Positions 1 to 9,143 of a stretch of DNA of 64,000 nt are shown piece after piece. The stretch covers positions 124,001 through 188,000 of the forward strand of contig JABFXY010000024.1 of assembly GCA_013361525.1 (NCBI GenBank), written 5' to 3'. The translations under genes and the position numbers were made by a program. The notes below the pieces were generated by a model, which was not told the origin of the DNA, did no database searches, and saw only the letters and a program-made list of their open reading frames with translations. Numbering within the stretch: position 1 is the stretch's first letter; every line of letters starts with the position of its first letter. Origin of the DNA: Polyangiaceae bacterium. GTDB lineage: Bacteria; Myxococcota_A; Polyangia; Polyangiales; Polyangiaceae.

Positions 1-472
1 GCCCAACGACCGACACCGATGCGGACAGGAGCTTCGTCGCGAGGGATCGAACGGTCACGCTCGGCGCATTGATCGAAACCTCACCGCCGCTCGAGACTTC
101 GACCTCGCGCTCACCGACCACGGCCACCTTTCCGCGACGCGCGCGGAGCTCCACATCTCCTTCCACGGAGAGCACGGCTTGCGCATCGCTTCCGCGGGTG
201 AGCACGCTCAGGATGAACGACTCCGTGCCCTGGCGGGCCCACAACACCTTATCGCCGACCTTCGGCTCGAGGAGGCAACCGGCGGCGCGCCGAACGTTGG
301 CGACGACTTCTCCACGCGCTGCCAGCACGAACACGGACGGGCTCGGCTCGCTGTACACCGTCGCAAAGGCCATGGTTGCGCCCTCCTGAAAGCCCGGGCG
401 TGGCATGGCGCGATCGGCCTGTACCGACTCCGTCGCGGATTCTTCCAAGACCCAATCGAGCGCCTTTTGCAT
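1..472 (-). CDS. DUF3540 family T6SS-associated protein (partial)
   Basis: The reading frame starts with ATG at 472 (MQKALDWVLEES) and runs off the left window edge, so about 157 N-terminal residues are visible. The visible part has the DUF3540 pattern: a stretch around residues 50-90 (VFVLAARGEVVANVRRAAGC, then KVGDKVLWA) followed by beta-rich segments (VELRARRGKVAVVGEREVEV). DUF3540 proteins are small beta-rich proteins found beside VgrG, DUF2169 and DUF4150 genes in T6SS loci; their role is not firmly established. The start lies 12 bp after the stop of the upstream pentapeptide-repeat gene, so the two are probably co-transcribed as the tail of the vgrG operon. The C-terminal part is outside the window. 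Confidence 0.7.
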   Translation of the reverse strand, partial: MQKALDWVLEESATESVQADRAMPRPGFQEGATMAFATVYSEPSPSVFVLAARGEVVANVRRAAGCLLEPKVGDKVLWARQGTESFILSVLTRGSDAQAVLSVEGDVELRARRGKVAVVGEREVEVSSGGEVSINAPSVTVRSLATKLLSASVSVVG

Positions 473-484
473 GATGACCTCGCC

Positions 485-1555
485 TTACTTCGAGCTGGGG
501 TGATGCCGCTCCCACCAGGTTTCGGCTTCGCGAAGCTCTTCGTCGTCGCCCAACGCCGCGCGCTTCGACAGACCAAACGACGTACCGTCCTGTTTGGTCG
601 CGTGGAGGCGCGTTCGAAACATCGTCGCGCCCGTGAAGTCTGCGTTCGACAGATCCGCGTGGGACATGTCCGCATACGTCATGTCCGCGTCGACGAACGA
701 GGCGCCGACACATCGACTCTTTTGCCAAATGCTCATGCCGAGCCTGGCGCCGGTGAGCACGGCTGACTCGCAATCGGCCTTGTGGAAGATCGCTTGATAG
801 AGGTTCGCGCGGTCGAAGCTCGCCAGCATGAGCTTCGCTTCGGGGAACATCGCGTTCTTCGCGTTCGCGCCGCGCAGATTGGCACTCGCGAGGTTGCACC
901 CCTTGAAGTTCGTCTGGACCAGCGTCGCCCCCTCGAAGTCACACCCAGCGAGGTCGCAGTCCATGATCTGGCAGAGCGAGAGATCTTTGCCGCGGAAGCT
1001 CTTGCCGGCGAGCTTGCAGTCGACGATGGCGATTTGCTTGAACGTGGCCGCCCGTTCGATCGTCGTCGTCGACAGATCCGCCTTGTAGAAGGTCGTTCGG
1101 TGGAGCATCGCCCCGTCGAACATCGTGTCGATGAGCGTGTTGTCGGTGAACGTGACCTCATCCATCTTCGCCCGCTGGAGGTCGGTGCGCGTGAGGTCCA
1201 TCCGGGCCCAGGTCGAGTGCGAGATCTTCGCCCCGGCGCAGATGCCCGCGAGCAGCATCACCTCGGACATTTGGGTCGCCGTGAGGTCGGCATTCGTGAG
1301 CGTCACGCCGTTCGCCTGACAGCGAAAGAACGTCGCGCGTTGGGCCCTGACGTCGGCGAGGTCGGCACCGGATAAATCGCATTGCGAAAACTGCGCCTCC
1401 GCGAGCCGAGCGCCGCGCAGATTCGCGTGGCGGAAGGTGCAGCTCGACGCCATCACACCCGACAGGTCCAGGCCGGAGAGGTCCGTCCCGTCGAAGTCGA
1501 GCCCGTCGAGGACCGGACTGTCTTCGATCAAGGACTCTGCTTCGGCGCGATCCAT
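485..1555 (-). CDS. Pentapeptide-repeat protein
   Basis: A 356-residue protein made almost entirely of A(D/N)Lxx-type pentapeptide repeats from about residue 20 to 320 (for example LDGLDFDGTDLSGLDLSG, ANLRGARL, DMTYADMSHADLSNADFTG). Such repeats fold as a right-handed quadrilateral beta-helix. There is no signal peptide, membrane segment or catalytic motif, so a scaffolding or adaptor role is the most one can infer. The start overlaps the stop of the DUF2169-pentapeptide gene by one base (TGATG), which indicates translational coupling. The protein looks like a free-standing paralogue of that neighbour's C-terminal half. The operon context ties it to VgrG cargo loading or delivery. The C-terminal 30 residues (LSKRAALGDDEELREAETWW) are not repetitive. 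Confidence 0.85.
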   Translation of the reverse strand: MDRAEAESLIEDSPVLDGLDFDGTDLSGLDLSGVMASSCTFRHANLRGARLAEAQFSQCDLSGADLADVRAQRATFFRCQANGVTLTNADLTATQMSEVMLLAGICAGAKISHSTWARMDLTRTDLQRAKMDEVTFTDNTLIDTMFDGAMLHRTTFYKADLSTTTIERAATFKQIAIVDCKLAGKSFRGKDLSLCQIMDCDLAGCDFEGATLVQTNFKGCNLASANLRGANAKNAMFPEAKLMLASFDRANLYQAIFHKADCESAVLTGARLGMSIWQKSRCVGASFVDADMTYADMSHADLSNADFTGATMFRTRLHATKQDGTSFGLSKRAALGDDEELREAETWWERHHPSSK

Positions 1556-4131
1556 CAGACGTCGCCCTCCCTTCGCGGGATCGTCCTGACGCGTTTGACG
1601 TTCGCACCCTTCATGCTGACCTTGTCACCGCCGACGCGACCCATATCGGCTCGATACAGGTTCGCATCCTCGAACGACGCGTGGTCCATGATGGCGCCCC
1701 CGAAGAGCGCCTCCAACAGATCGGCGCGGTGGAACGTGCAGCGCTTCAGGCTCGCGGCCATGTAGCGCGAGAGCTGTGCGCGCGCGTCGTCGAACTTCGA
1801 ACCGTCGGCGATGGCTTCCGAGAAGTCGGTCTCGTCCAGCTGGGCAAACGAGAAGTCACAAGTGTCGATTTTCGCGCCACGAAAGTGAGAACGCCGCACG
1901 TCGGCGTTCAAGAACGAGCAGCGAATGAACGACGCGCCGCGCTCGATCCGGGCCGCGCGTAGGTTCTCCAAATTGGCATGATCGAACCGCCCGTCGGTGA
2001 CCACCACGTCGACCCAGTTTGCCTCGGTGATCTCCGCGCCGGTCGCCTGCACGCCGACGAGATCACATTCGACGAACGTGCATTGTTTCCACTTCGCGTA
2101 TGCCATGCTCACGTTCTCGAGCTTCGTCTTCGAAAGCGCGAGCTCCATCGAAGAGCTCCGATCGAAACGCGTGCCGACGAGCTTTGCTTCACCCAGGTCC
2201 GCGTGAACGAGGACAGTGTCCGCGAGGTTCGCGTCCGTCAGGTTGCTGCGAACGAAAAAGCTCTCCGACAAATCACATCCGGCGAAGTTCGCACCGGTCA
2301 AATCGCATTCCGAGAAGTTCGCGCCGCGGACGCGCGCCCCCGCGAAATCGGGTTTGTCGAAGCTCGCGCGGGCAAACACGCAATGGTCGAAGATCGCGCC
2401 CTCGAGCTGCGCCCCCTTCAGGTTCGCGGACTCCATCATCGAGCGCGTGAAGTCGGCTCCTCGCAAGTCCAGGTTGGAGAGATCCACGCCGGTGAGGTCC
2501 ATGTTCGCGAGGCTCTCTTTGCTGTCGAGCCTCGCCTGCACGAAGGCACGGATATGCTGGCTGTCCCCCAGCGGCGGGGCAACGCCCTGCGCTTGCACCG
2601 TGCGACGGTAGGACTCTTTGACGAAGGTCTCCACCTCGACGAGGAACGCCTCGAACTTGGGGTTCTCGAGCTGAGCCTTCAACGATGAAGCATCGGCGCC
2701 GCCACGCTCGAAGAGCGCAACCTGCTCTTCGAGCTCTTTGCGCTTGGCGTCGCGGCTGAAAGCCGGCGGGCCGACTTGACCCTTCTTGAGCTCGGCGACG
2801 GCTTGCTCGGGATCTTTGCCGTGGCTTTCGGCCATTTGCCTCGCTACACCGCACGCCTTTTCCAGCGCTTCGTCCATCGAGGCTTTGATCTGTTCGGCCG
2901 AGGATTCCGACTCGAAAGCACGACCCTCCGGTGCAACGGTCGTCGACGGCATCGGCGGAAGGTCGGGGACCTCCAGACCGTGCTCCGCCGCTTCCTTTTG
3001 GATTCGCGCGTGTTCCTTTCGGAAGCCCCGCTCGAGACGCTGCTTTGCGAAGTCTTCGCCCTGCAGCTCCTTCGGCATGCCGCCGCTGAACTTCGGCAAG
3101 AGCACCGCGTCTTCGGGCAATAGCGGTCTATCGTCCAGGCTCGCGACGAGGCCTGTCTTCTTGTCGGACCGCGCCGCGAACACTTCCAGATAGTGGTCCT
3201 TCGACTTCGGACGGCCCATCCACTCGAGGCCGCAGACGATCTTGTCGATGTCCGAGAGCGTGTCGCTGCGCGTCGGCAACGTCCCGCGCGCGACGACGAG
3301 CGCGCGCTCGCGGTGTGGAAAGAGGTGAACGGTGTCGATGCGAAGCGCTACGTCCTGGAAGTCGTCCTCTGCCCGTTTGCGAATGAAGCAGCGAGGAATC
3401 ACGCCGGGGAGCTTCCCTTCGAGTGTGGACCTCGAGGCGTGCATGTTCACCGCCTCGAACGTCTCTCGGCCCTCGAAGAAGTCGGGGAACCACTGATCCT
3501 CGGGCGAGATTTGAAAATAGGACCCGTCGAAATCCTCGGCGACGCCGGGGTACCGCGTCTTGAACCATTTATCGTCGTACGTCCCCATCCGCTTCGAACG
3601 CTCCGGAAGAGCGGCATCGACGCGCCCGTATCCGGCTGGTTTCGGGCGGTCGCCCTGGGACTTCATCAATTGACTCCGAAGCTCGACCTGGGGCGCGTCC
3701 GAGCCGCGATACCCCTTGCCGTTCGGATTGTCGGCGTAACCATTGCCGCCGAACGCGTTCGCGAACGTGATGGGCACGCGCGAAAACGGCTTCGGACTGG
3801 ATGGCCCGGCCACGCCCAGCGTTCGCTCGCCGAACACGGCCAGGAGCTTCTCGACGGGCCCGACACGCGCTTTGACGAACGACTGGGTCGTCTGTTCGTC
3901 ATAGGCGTAGCAGGCCCCGTGGACGAGAAACTCGCCGCGCGTCTTCGGCATCCCCTCGTCGATGACGCCACCCTCGACGTCCTCGGACGCGAACCCCCAC
4001 AGCTCGATCTCCTCGCCCAGCGCGCCGCCGAACGATGTCATGAACATCGCAGTGACGACGCAGTGCAGACGCTTCCCGTCGTCGAAGACGGTAAACAGCG
4101 GCGTCAGGTATTGGGGCTTGAAGACGTGCAC
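1555..4131 (-). CDS. DUF2169 domain-pentapeptide repeat fusion, T6SS adaptor
   Basis: 858 residues. Residues 1 to about 350 form a DUF2169 domain, with typical motifs such as FAPQ-like openings (FKPQYLTPLF), the central PITFANAFGGNGYADNPNGK segment and a late EWMGRPKSKDHYLEV segment. Residues about 350-540 are a charged, probably helical linker. Residues about 545-850 are pentapeptide repeats (MDLTGVDLSNLDLRGADFTR onward). DUF2169 proteins occur beside DUF4150/PAAR-like effectors and VgrG and are thought to act as T6SS cargo adaptors or chaperones; the pentapeptide part may be a binding rod. The gene begins 9 bp after the vgrG stop and overlaps the next gene by one base, so it belongs to one translation-coupled operon. 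A second, stand-alone DUF2169 protein lies at 36310-37302. Confidence 0.85.
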   Translation of the reverse strand: MHVFKPQYLTPLFTVFDDGKRLHCVVTAMFMTSFGGALGEEIELWGFASEDVEGGVIDEGMPKTRGEFLVHGACYAYDEQTTQSFVKARVGPVEKLLAVFGERTLGVAGPSSPKPFSRVPITFANAFGGNGYADNPNGKGYRGSDAPQVELRSQLMKSQGDRPKPAGYGRVDAALPERSKRMGTYDDKWFKTRYPGVAEDFDGSYFQISPEDQWFPDFFEGRETFEAVNMHASRSTLEGKLPGVIPRCFIRKRAEDDFQDVALRIDTVHLFPHRERALVVARGTLPTRSDTLSDIDKIVCGLEWMGRPKSKDHYLEVFAARSDKKTGLVASLDDRPLLPEDAVLLPKFSGGMPKELQGEDFAKQRLERGFRKEHARIQKEAAEHGLEVPDLPPMPSTTVAPEGRAFESESSAEQIKASMDEALEKACGVARQMAESHGKDPEQAVAELKKGQVGPPAFSRDAKRKELEEQVALFERGGADASSLKAQLENPKFEAFLVEVETFVKESYRRTVQAQGVAPPLGDSQHIRAFVQARLDSKESLANMDLTGVDLSNLDLRGADFTRSMMESANLKGAQLEGAIFDHCVFARASFDKPDFAGARVRGANFSECDLTGANFAGCDLSESFFVRSNLTDANLADTVLVHADLGEAKLVGTRFDRSSSMELALSKTKLENVSMAYAKWKQCTFVECDLVGVQATGAEITEANWVDVVVTDGRFDHANLENLRAARIERGASFIRCSFLNADVRRSHFRGAKIDTCDFSFAQLDETDFSEAIADGSKFDDARAQLSRYMAASLKRCTFHRADLLEALFGGAIMDHASFEDANLYRADMGRVGGDKVSMKGANVKRVRTIPRREGDV

Positions 4132-4140
4132 ATGGTCCCT

Positions 4141-6573
4141 TCAGATGATGGTGAGCGCGGAGGACGACTGGAAGAGCGGGGTGATGAACTTGATGACGCC
4201 GGCGTTCACGTTGCAGGCGAGCGCATAGATCTGGAAGTCGGCCGCCTTGTTCGAGATGATCGCCGCTGTTTTGTCGATGTTGGGGGAAAGCTCGCGCTCC
4301 GGCCCGAAGTGCCCGAACAGCTTCGCACCGGCGCTGATATCCGTATAGATACCGCCGACGAAAGAGGTCTTCATGCCGAGGATGTAGTCGTCGACGATGC
4401 CGCCGATGTTGGCCTTCTTGTCGCCTTTGCAGAACTCGATCCACTGCGATTGGTCGACGTTCACCTTGCCGGCGGATTTGATGGTGATGTCACCGGTGGC
4501 GTTGATGTCGAACGTACCGCCGGCCGTCACCTTCACGCTACCGCCGATCGTCTCGGCCTTGCTGCCGCCGACCAGAATATTTTGCCCGGCGCCGATGGTG
4601 ATCGTTTGCGTCCCCCCGATCGTGACCATCTGTGTGGCCCCGATCACCGACTGTTGCGGCCCGGCGATGGTCTCTTGATGCGGACCGGCGATGTGGTTCG
4701 TGTAGCTCGAGAGGTAGTTGTGCGTCGTCGCCGCGTTGTTGGTGACGGTCCACGGCCCCGTCAGGGTGTCCTGCGTAGACCCTCCGACCCTTCGTTGGGA
4801 GCTACCGCTGACTTGATTCATGTGCGAGTCGTACGTCTCGTCGACCAAGCCGCTGACGGTCTCTTTCTTGGAAGAGCCGTAGTCCTCGATGACCATACCG
4901 CTGACCTTCTCGTTCAGCGAGCTGTCGACGGTGACGACCCAGTTTCCTCCGATGTCGGTGTCGGTGTCGCCGCCGGTGTTCCAGAACCCGCGCCCATCGG
5001 TCTTCGCGATGAGCTCGTGATCGTCATTCGGGGCGCCCATCCGCAAATAGGTATTTTGGTGCGGCGTCGAGAGCGTGATCCGCTGTTGGCCGGCCTGGTC
5101 CTCGAACTCGAGGCGATTGCGGCCGCCGGTCTGGATCACGTTACGCGTGTGGTTGCCGTTCGTGACGGGGCTCGGCGTGACGGCATTGGGGATCGCGCCG
5201 GCGATCACCGGACGATCGGGATCACCACCGAGGAAGAGGAACACGACCTCGGTGCCTTTGCGAAGCGGGAAATGCCAGCCTTCGACCGCGCCGGCGTGGG
5301 GCTGCATCATGCGCACCCAAGTGGACGCCTTGCCCCCGGCGAGCGAGCCCTCGTCGAACTTGAACTTGACCGCATATCGGCCCTGCTCGTCGAGCTGGGC
5401 ATAGTCGCTGTCCGCGGGGCCGTCGACGACACCACCCTCGTATCCGTCGACACGAGGCCAGTTGGTTCGTTGTGGCTCTCGATATTGCAGATCGGCGGAG
5501 ACGGCGGTGATGTCGACCGACAGCACCTGATCGCGAGCCTCGAGCTCGGCCAGGCGTCCCCACGACCGCGCGAGCTCGGTAACCTGGCCGATGATCTTTT
5601 GCCGGGTAACGAGGTACGGCTTGTCGAGGCCCGCTCGCGGATGGTGCTCGAGCTCGAACAGGTAGCCCGGGCTCAGCCCGAGCGCAGATCCGGTCGCGGA
5701 CACCTGCCCTCCCTCGGCACGAAGCGCTTCTGCGCGGACCTGCGCGATCCGAGCGCCGTCGCCCGGGGTAAAGACACGCGCGTCGCTCGACGACTCGCTC
5801 CATTCACCGACGCCGCCGGGCCAGACCGGCGACGCGCCCGTGACGGCGAGTGAAGGCTTCGCGTAATCGTAATCGGTGACACGCACCATGGCGGGGAGGC
5901 TCATGGCGCCGGTGACGAAGTTGTCGAAATGGCGACCCGCCGAGGCGTCGCCTTCCGCCGGGTGGTAGCGGACGGGTCCGTGCACATTGGGCTCGTGCGC
6001 GGACATCGAGTCGACGACGACGAGCCGCTCCGAGCCGCCCGTTTGGTCGAAATAGTAATATAGGCCCTCGCGCTCCATCCACCGGTGGATGAAGTCGAGC
6101 GAGCTCTCGCGGTATTGGCAGACGTGCTCCTCGGGGGAATAGCTGCCGCCGACGCGGAACTCGAAGTCGGAAATCCCCTCCTGCGACAGGACGGCCTTGA
6201 GGACGTCGGGGATCGACATCTTCGTGAACATCCGACTGTGTTTGGTCAACGAGAGCTGCCACAGCCTCGGCACCAACATCGCGCGGTAGAGCGTGGACGT
6301 CGCTGTCGCGCGGACCATTTGGAAGCGGCCGAAGATGCCGCTGTAGGTGACGGGCAAATCGCCTTTGACGATGGAAGAGAGGCTCGCTTGGTCGCGAATC
6401 GTCAGCGTGGCGGGTCGCCCGACCGCAACGGCCGGCTCGACCTCGACAGGGCCTTCGACGGAGACGTAGATCTCGAAGACGTAGGGCCGGGTCAACGCTT
6501 CGGTGCCGCGGAAACCGATCACGCGGGCCGTGGGCGGCAGCGCTACTGATTCGAGAGAGAAGGCCAGTGCCAT
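4141..6573 (-). CDS. vgrG: T6SS spike protein VgrG/Tssl-type (810 aa)
   Basis: Trimeric needle-tip protein of the T6SS. Residues 1 to about 360 match the gp27-like (phage GPD) region, including the FLRRLMEVEG-equivalent FIHRWMEREGLYYYFDQTGG. Residues about 365-450 match the gp5 OB-fold (DYAQLDEQGRYAVKFKFDEG, then HAGAVEGWHFPLRKGTEVVF). A beta-helix spike follows, with many short repeats between about residues 555 and 715 (IGGTQTITIGAG, ETIGGSVKVTAGG). About 95 extra residues at the C terminus (KVNVDQSQWIEFCKGDKKAN to the end) could bind cargo. The ATG at 6573 opens MALAFSLESVALPP, a normal VgrG beginning. It is followed 9 bp later by the DUF2169 adaptor. The upstream gap holds two strong hairpins. 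A second vgrG lies at 32959. Confidence 0.93.
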   Translation of the reverse strand: MALAFSLESVALPPTARVIGFRGTEALTRPYVFEIYVSVEGPVEVEPAVAVGRPATLTIRDQASLSSIVKGDLPVTYSGIFGRFQMVRATATSTLYRAMLVPRLWQLSLTKHSRMFTKMSIPDVLKAVLSQEGISDFEFRVGGSYSPEEHVCQYRESSLDFIHRWMEREGLYYYFDQTGGSERLVVVDSMSAHEPNVHGPVRYHPAEGDASAGRHFDNFVTGAMSLPAMVRVTDYDYAKPSLAVTGASPVWPGGVGEWSESSSDARVFTPGDGARIAQVRAEALRAEGGQVSATGSALGLSPGYLFELEHHPRAGLDKPYLVTRQKIIGQVTELARSWGRLAELEARDQVLSVDITAVSADLQYREPQRTNWPRVDGYEGGVVDGPADSDYAQLDEQGRYAVKFKFDEGSLAGGKASTWVRMMQPHAGAVEGWHFPLRKGTEVVFLFLGGDPDRPVIAGAIPNAVTPSPVTNGNHTRNVIQTGGRNRLEFEDQAGQQRITLSTPHQNTYLRMGAPNDDHELIAKTDGRGFWNTGGDTDTDIGGNWVVTVDSSLNEKVSGMVIEDYGSSKKETVSGLVDETYDSHMNQVSGSSQRRVGGSTQDTLTGPWTVTNNAATTHNYLSSYTNHIAGPHQETIAGPQQSVIGATQMVTIGGTQTITIGAGQNILVGGSKAETIGGSVKVTAGGTFDINATGDITIKSAGKVNVDQSQWIEFCKGDKKANIGGIVDDYILGMKTSFVGGIYTDISAGAKLFGHFGPERELSPNIDKTAAIISNKAADFQIYALACNVNAGVIKFITPLFQSSSALTII

Positions 6574-6646
6574 ACGTTCCTCCGCATCGGGGTGCCGATT
6601 TCGTAGCCGATTCGCTTTTGAGACCGTGTCGCCGCCATTTCTCCCC

Positions 6647-6739
6647 CTAGCCCCCCCTCACTGGCGTGAGGGGGGAAACGGGGAAACAACGGCTAGAAGC
6701 TTACGTTGTGGGAGCTCCCCCCTCACGAAGTGAGGGGGG
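6647..6739. terminator. Two tandem GC-rich hairpins with identical stems
   Basis: Two perfect 10-bp stem-loops share the same stem CCCCCCTCAC/GTGAGGGGGG: 6652-6661 with 6666-6675 (4-nt loop) and 6717-6726 with 6730-6739 (3-nt loop). An outer CTAGCC/GGCTAG pair (6647-6652 and 6691-6696) can enclose the first. They lie between the stop of the CHAP lipoprotein gene and the start of vgrG on the same strand, so they could end the upstream transcript and insulate vgrG. No U-tract follows, so intrinsic termination is an inference. A repeated extragenic palindrome is the alternative. Confidence 0.6.
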
Positions 6740-6805
6740 ACGGGGGGGCGAAATTGCAGCCTTGTGCTCGCCAATCGTTGTCGCGCCACAACACCATATC
6801 AGCAG

Positions 6806-8410
6806 TCACTTGCCCCAGTCGTCGTGCTTGATGGAGTTGCTCGCCGGATCCCAGAACCAGTGCTGCGCGTGACCCGCGGCGTCGAGCGCCCAGAGGTGTT
6901 GCTGCGCACCGATCGTGATCGCAGTCGGATCCTTCGAGATCCCATTGCCCCACACGTCGTGCGAGATGCCTGCACCCGCTGCCCACCACCAATGCTCGAC
7001 CGTCCCGTTCTTGCCGCGGACGAACGCGTGCTGCTCGCCATTGCCCGTTACGAAGACGCTCGGCCGACCGACCACGCCGGCGCCCCAGGTGTCGTGTTGC
7101 ACGCCGTTCGTGTTCGGGCCCCAATACCAATGCTGCAGGTTGCCGGCGCCGTCGACGGCCCAAACAGCCTGGAAGTCGCCGAAGGTAATCGCGGCAGGGT
7201 CACCCGCGAGACCCGTGCCCCACGTGTCGTGCGAGATGCCGCCGCCCGGAGTCCACCAGAAATGCTCGAGCGTCCCGCCGGTGCCCCGCGCGAACGCGTG
7301 CTGCTGTCCATCCTTCGTGACGAACACGCTGGGCCGGCCGACGACGCCCTGTCCCCACGTATCGTGCTTCACGCCGTTCGTGTCCGGACCCCAGAACCAA
7401 TGCTGCAGCTTTCCACCCTGGTCGACGGCCCACACGTCCTCGTAATCGTCAATCACGATCGCGGCGGGGTCGCCTGCGATGCTTCCGGCCGGAGCCCAAA
7501 CGTCGTTCCGCGGACCGTTGGCCGGATCCCAGAACCAATGCTTGAGCGACCCGTCGGTGCCGCGCGCGAAGACGTGCTGAGACGTACCGTGGACGAACGA
7601 GACGGGCTCCCCAGCGGTGCCCGTTCCCCAGGTATCCGTGAAGACCTTGTTCTCGTTCGCATCCCACCAGTGATGACGAATGTTGCCGGCCCCGTCGCTG
7701 TGCACCAGGTGCTGTTGATTGGGATATAGGAAGGCCTTTCCGCCCTCCGGGCCTGTCGGTTCAGCGTCCTTCGGCAGTCCCGCGGGCGAGATGAATCCGC
7801 TGATCGTATTGCCCATCACGTTGGAATACGACCCGACCTCGCCGGAATACGCGGGCTGGTTGATCTTGACGCTCGACGTGGAGGAGAAGTGAGCCTGGCT
7901 GCCGCTCTGGCCGCCCCAGTTGCCGCTCACCGTAATGATCGATCCGTCCGGGTTCACCTTCGTCACCAAGGCGACGTGGTCTGCCCAGCAGTTGCCCTGA
8001 TAGTTGTAAACGACGGCGTCGCCGACGTGGGGCGTGCTCGACAGGGTGCCGTGCTCTTCGCCATAGCAGTAGAAGCTGCCTGCAGCGGCAGTCAGTCCGT
8101 CGACGTCCGCACCCGCCTGCTCCCAGGTCCACCTCGCGAAGTCCGAGCACCAATACTCGGGTTGGCCACCATTGCCGGTGCAGCTCGACTTGAACCCTTT
8201 GCCGCCGAGCGAGTTTTCGCCGCAAGCCGTGTTGCCCACGTTGTCGTTCGCGAGGGCTGCGATCTTCTCGGTGCCAGAGAGGGCATCGTCGTCGCTTTGG
8301 CTCGTGTCCTCGCTCGGGTCGCCTTCCTCATCCGGCGCCGGTGGGGCGCAGGCGGAGAACGTTGCGAGCATGAGCGTGACGAGGGCGGCGGTTGTCGTGC
8401 GAAGGATCAT
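6806..8410 (-). CDS. CHAP-domain amidase lipoprotein with seven-unit lectin-like propeller
   Basis: 534 residues from ATG 8410, chosen because it opens a lipoprotein signal (MILRTTTAALVTLMLATFSAC, Cys21); the longer frame adds ten unlikely residues. Residues about 60-200 look like a CHAP cysteine peptidase/amidase: Cys88 in YWCSDFARW, His145 in CWADHVALVTKV and a possible Asn164 in VSGNWGG. Residues about 215-534 contain seven Trp-rich units of roughly 45-50 residues (RHHWWDAN, KHWFWDP, QHWFWGP, EHFWWTP, QHWYWGP, EHWWWAA, QHWFWDP), each with a DTWG-like turn. That resembles the PLL-type seven-bladed sugar-binding propeller. A surface-anchored peptidoglycan- or glycan-targeting hydrolase is inferred. 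It sits between the DUF1795 genes and vgrG, but a lipoprotein signal is unusual for a T6SS effector, so it may be an independently secreted enzyme. Confidence 0.8.
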   Translation of the reverse strand: MILRTTTAALVTLMLATFSACAPPAPDEEGDPSEDTSQSDDDALSGTEKIAALANDNVGNTACGENSLGGKGFKSSCTGNGGQPEYWCSDFARWTWEQAGADVDGLTAAAGSFYCYGEEHGTLSSTPHVGDAVVYNYQGNCWADHVALVTKVNPDGSIITVSGNWGGQSGSQAHFSSTSSVKINQPAYSGEVGSYSNVMGNTISGFISPAGLPKDAEPTGPEGGKAFLYPNQQHLVHSDGAGNIRHHWWDANENKVFTDTWGTGTAGEPVSFVHGTSQHVFARGTDGSLKHWFWDPANGPRNDVWAPAGSIAGDPAAIVIDDYEDVWAVDQGGKLQHWFWGPDTNGVKHDTWGQGVVGRPSVFVTKDGQQHAFARGTGGTLEHFWWTPGGGISHDTWGTGLAGDPAAITFGDFQAVWAVDGAGNLQHWYWGPNTNGVQHDTWGAGVVGRPSVFVTGNGEQHAFVRGKNGTVEHWWWAAGAGISHDVWGNGISKDPTAITIGAQQHLWALDAAGHAQHWFWDPASNSIKHDDWGK

Positions 8411-8422
8411 GCGGGACGCAAT

Positions 8423-8519
8423 CAGCAACCGTCGTTCCACCGTTGTCCCCGGGGCATCCCTCGCCGCGATCCCCGCGAAAGATGGTGTGCAACAGACAGG
8501 ACGTGAAAACTCTGCACAT
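8423..8519 (-). promoter_or_regulatory. Bipartite conserved leader, copy 1
   Basis: Upstream of the CHAP lipoprotein gene, the minus strand carries ATGTGCAGAGTTTTCAC (8503-8519) and, just before the start codon, GTGGAACGACGGTTGCTG (8423-8440). The same two elements, in the same order and at similar distance from the start, precede the cytochrome c/copper monooxygenase lipoprotein gene at 21426 (21535-21551 identical over 17 nt; 21437-21454 identical at 16 of 18). Shared position and order suggest a common promoter or RNA leader. What binds it is unknown. Confidence 0.5.
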
Positions 8520-8692
8520 CGTGTTCGGGTGCGCGAGCTTCGTCGCGTTCTTCGCGGTCATCGACGTGGGCCGCTCGGCGCGCGCGCTCGATCGCGGACG
8601 GTAACGTCATCCGAGCGCTGCGCGACGGCGCCGCTCGCCGGCCCGTCGACGCTGGACGCTACAACGCGATCACGAGATCTGCGGCGAAAAGG

Positions 8693-9121
8693 TTATTCGG
8701 TCCGCCAGGTGATCGTCTGCAAAATGCTCTGGAAGGTCTCGTCGCAGGCGGCCTGTTCTTCGATCGGGCCACTGACGGCAAAGATCATGACTTTGCCGTC
8801 GAAGACGACGTGGGCCTGGAGCTGATAGTAGGTCGCGCGCTCGTTGTGCCAGCTGGTTCGAAGCAGGATTCCCGGAACGCCGCCGACGGATCCTTCGGCT
8901 TCGTCGAGGACCTTGAACGCCATGAGTCGCTTTTGGTTCAGCGCGACGTTCTCGGCGACGAGCGCGTGGAGGCTCCGCTCCCCCTCGACGGGGCGTCGAT
9001 GGACGAGCACGCCCAGTGTTTTATCGCCGGGGAGCTTCGACTCGAGACCATGAATCGTCTTGTCGACGAAGGGCCTCTCCGGCAGATCGATCACGGCCTC
9101 GTTCAAATAGTAGGTCGACAT
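8693..9121 (-). CDS. DUF1795/DcrB-like protein, candidate Eag-type T6SS chaperone (copy 2)
   Basis: 142 residues from ATG 9121 (MSTYYLNEAVIDLPE); the longer frame adds 65 residues of translated upstream sequence and is rejected because the paralogue upstream starts at the same point (MPTYYVNEA). The pattern YYLNEA..LPE..FVD+T, then YYQLQAHVVF and a C-terminal ACDETFQSIL matches the DUF1795 family. T6SS effector-associated (Eag) chaperones contain this fold and shield the N-terminal transmembrane segments of PAAR- or Rhs-containing effectors before loading onto VgrG. The cytosolic form without signal peptide, the tandem arrangement and the neighbouring hydrolase with a hydrophobic N-terminal helix fit that role. 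The function is inferred from family and context. Confidence 0.75.
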   Translation of the reverse strand: MSTYYLNEAVIDLPERPFVDKTIHGLESKLPGDKTLGVLVHRRPVEGERSLHALVAENVALNQKRLMAFKVLDEAEGSVGGVPGILLRTSWHNERATYYQLQAHVVFDGKVMIFAVSGPIEEQAACDETFQSILQTITWRTE

Positions 9122-9143
9122 AAATCTTCGGCCTTCTCCGACC

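Noticed and set aside
3193..5853. Long plus-strand frame of 886 codons
   Set aside because: It lies opposite DUF2169 and VgrG genes with clear family motifs and is Arg/Asp/Val-rich with no recognisable domain; a GC-rich shadow.
8403..8440. ECF-type promoter (GGAAC near -35 and CGTC near -10) before the CHAP gene
   Set aside because: The CGTC is only a few bases before the ATG and is not kept in the copy upstream of 21426, so the two-element leader is reported without a sigma factor claim.
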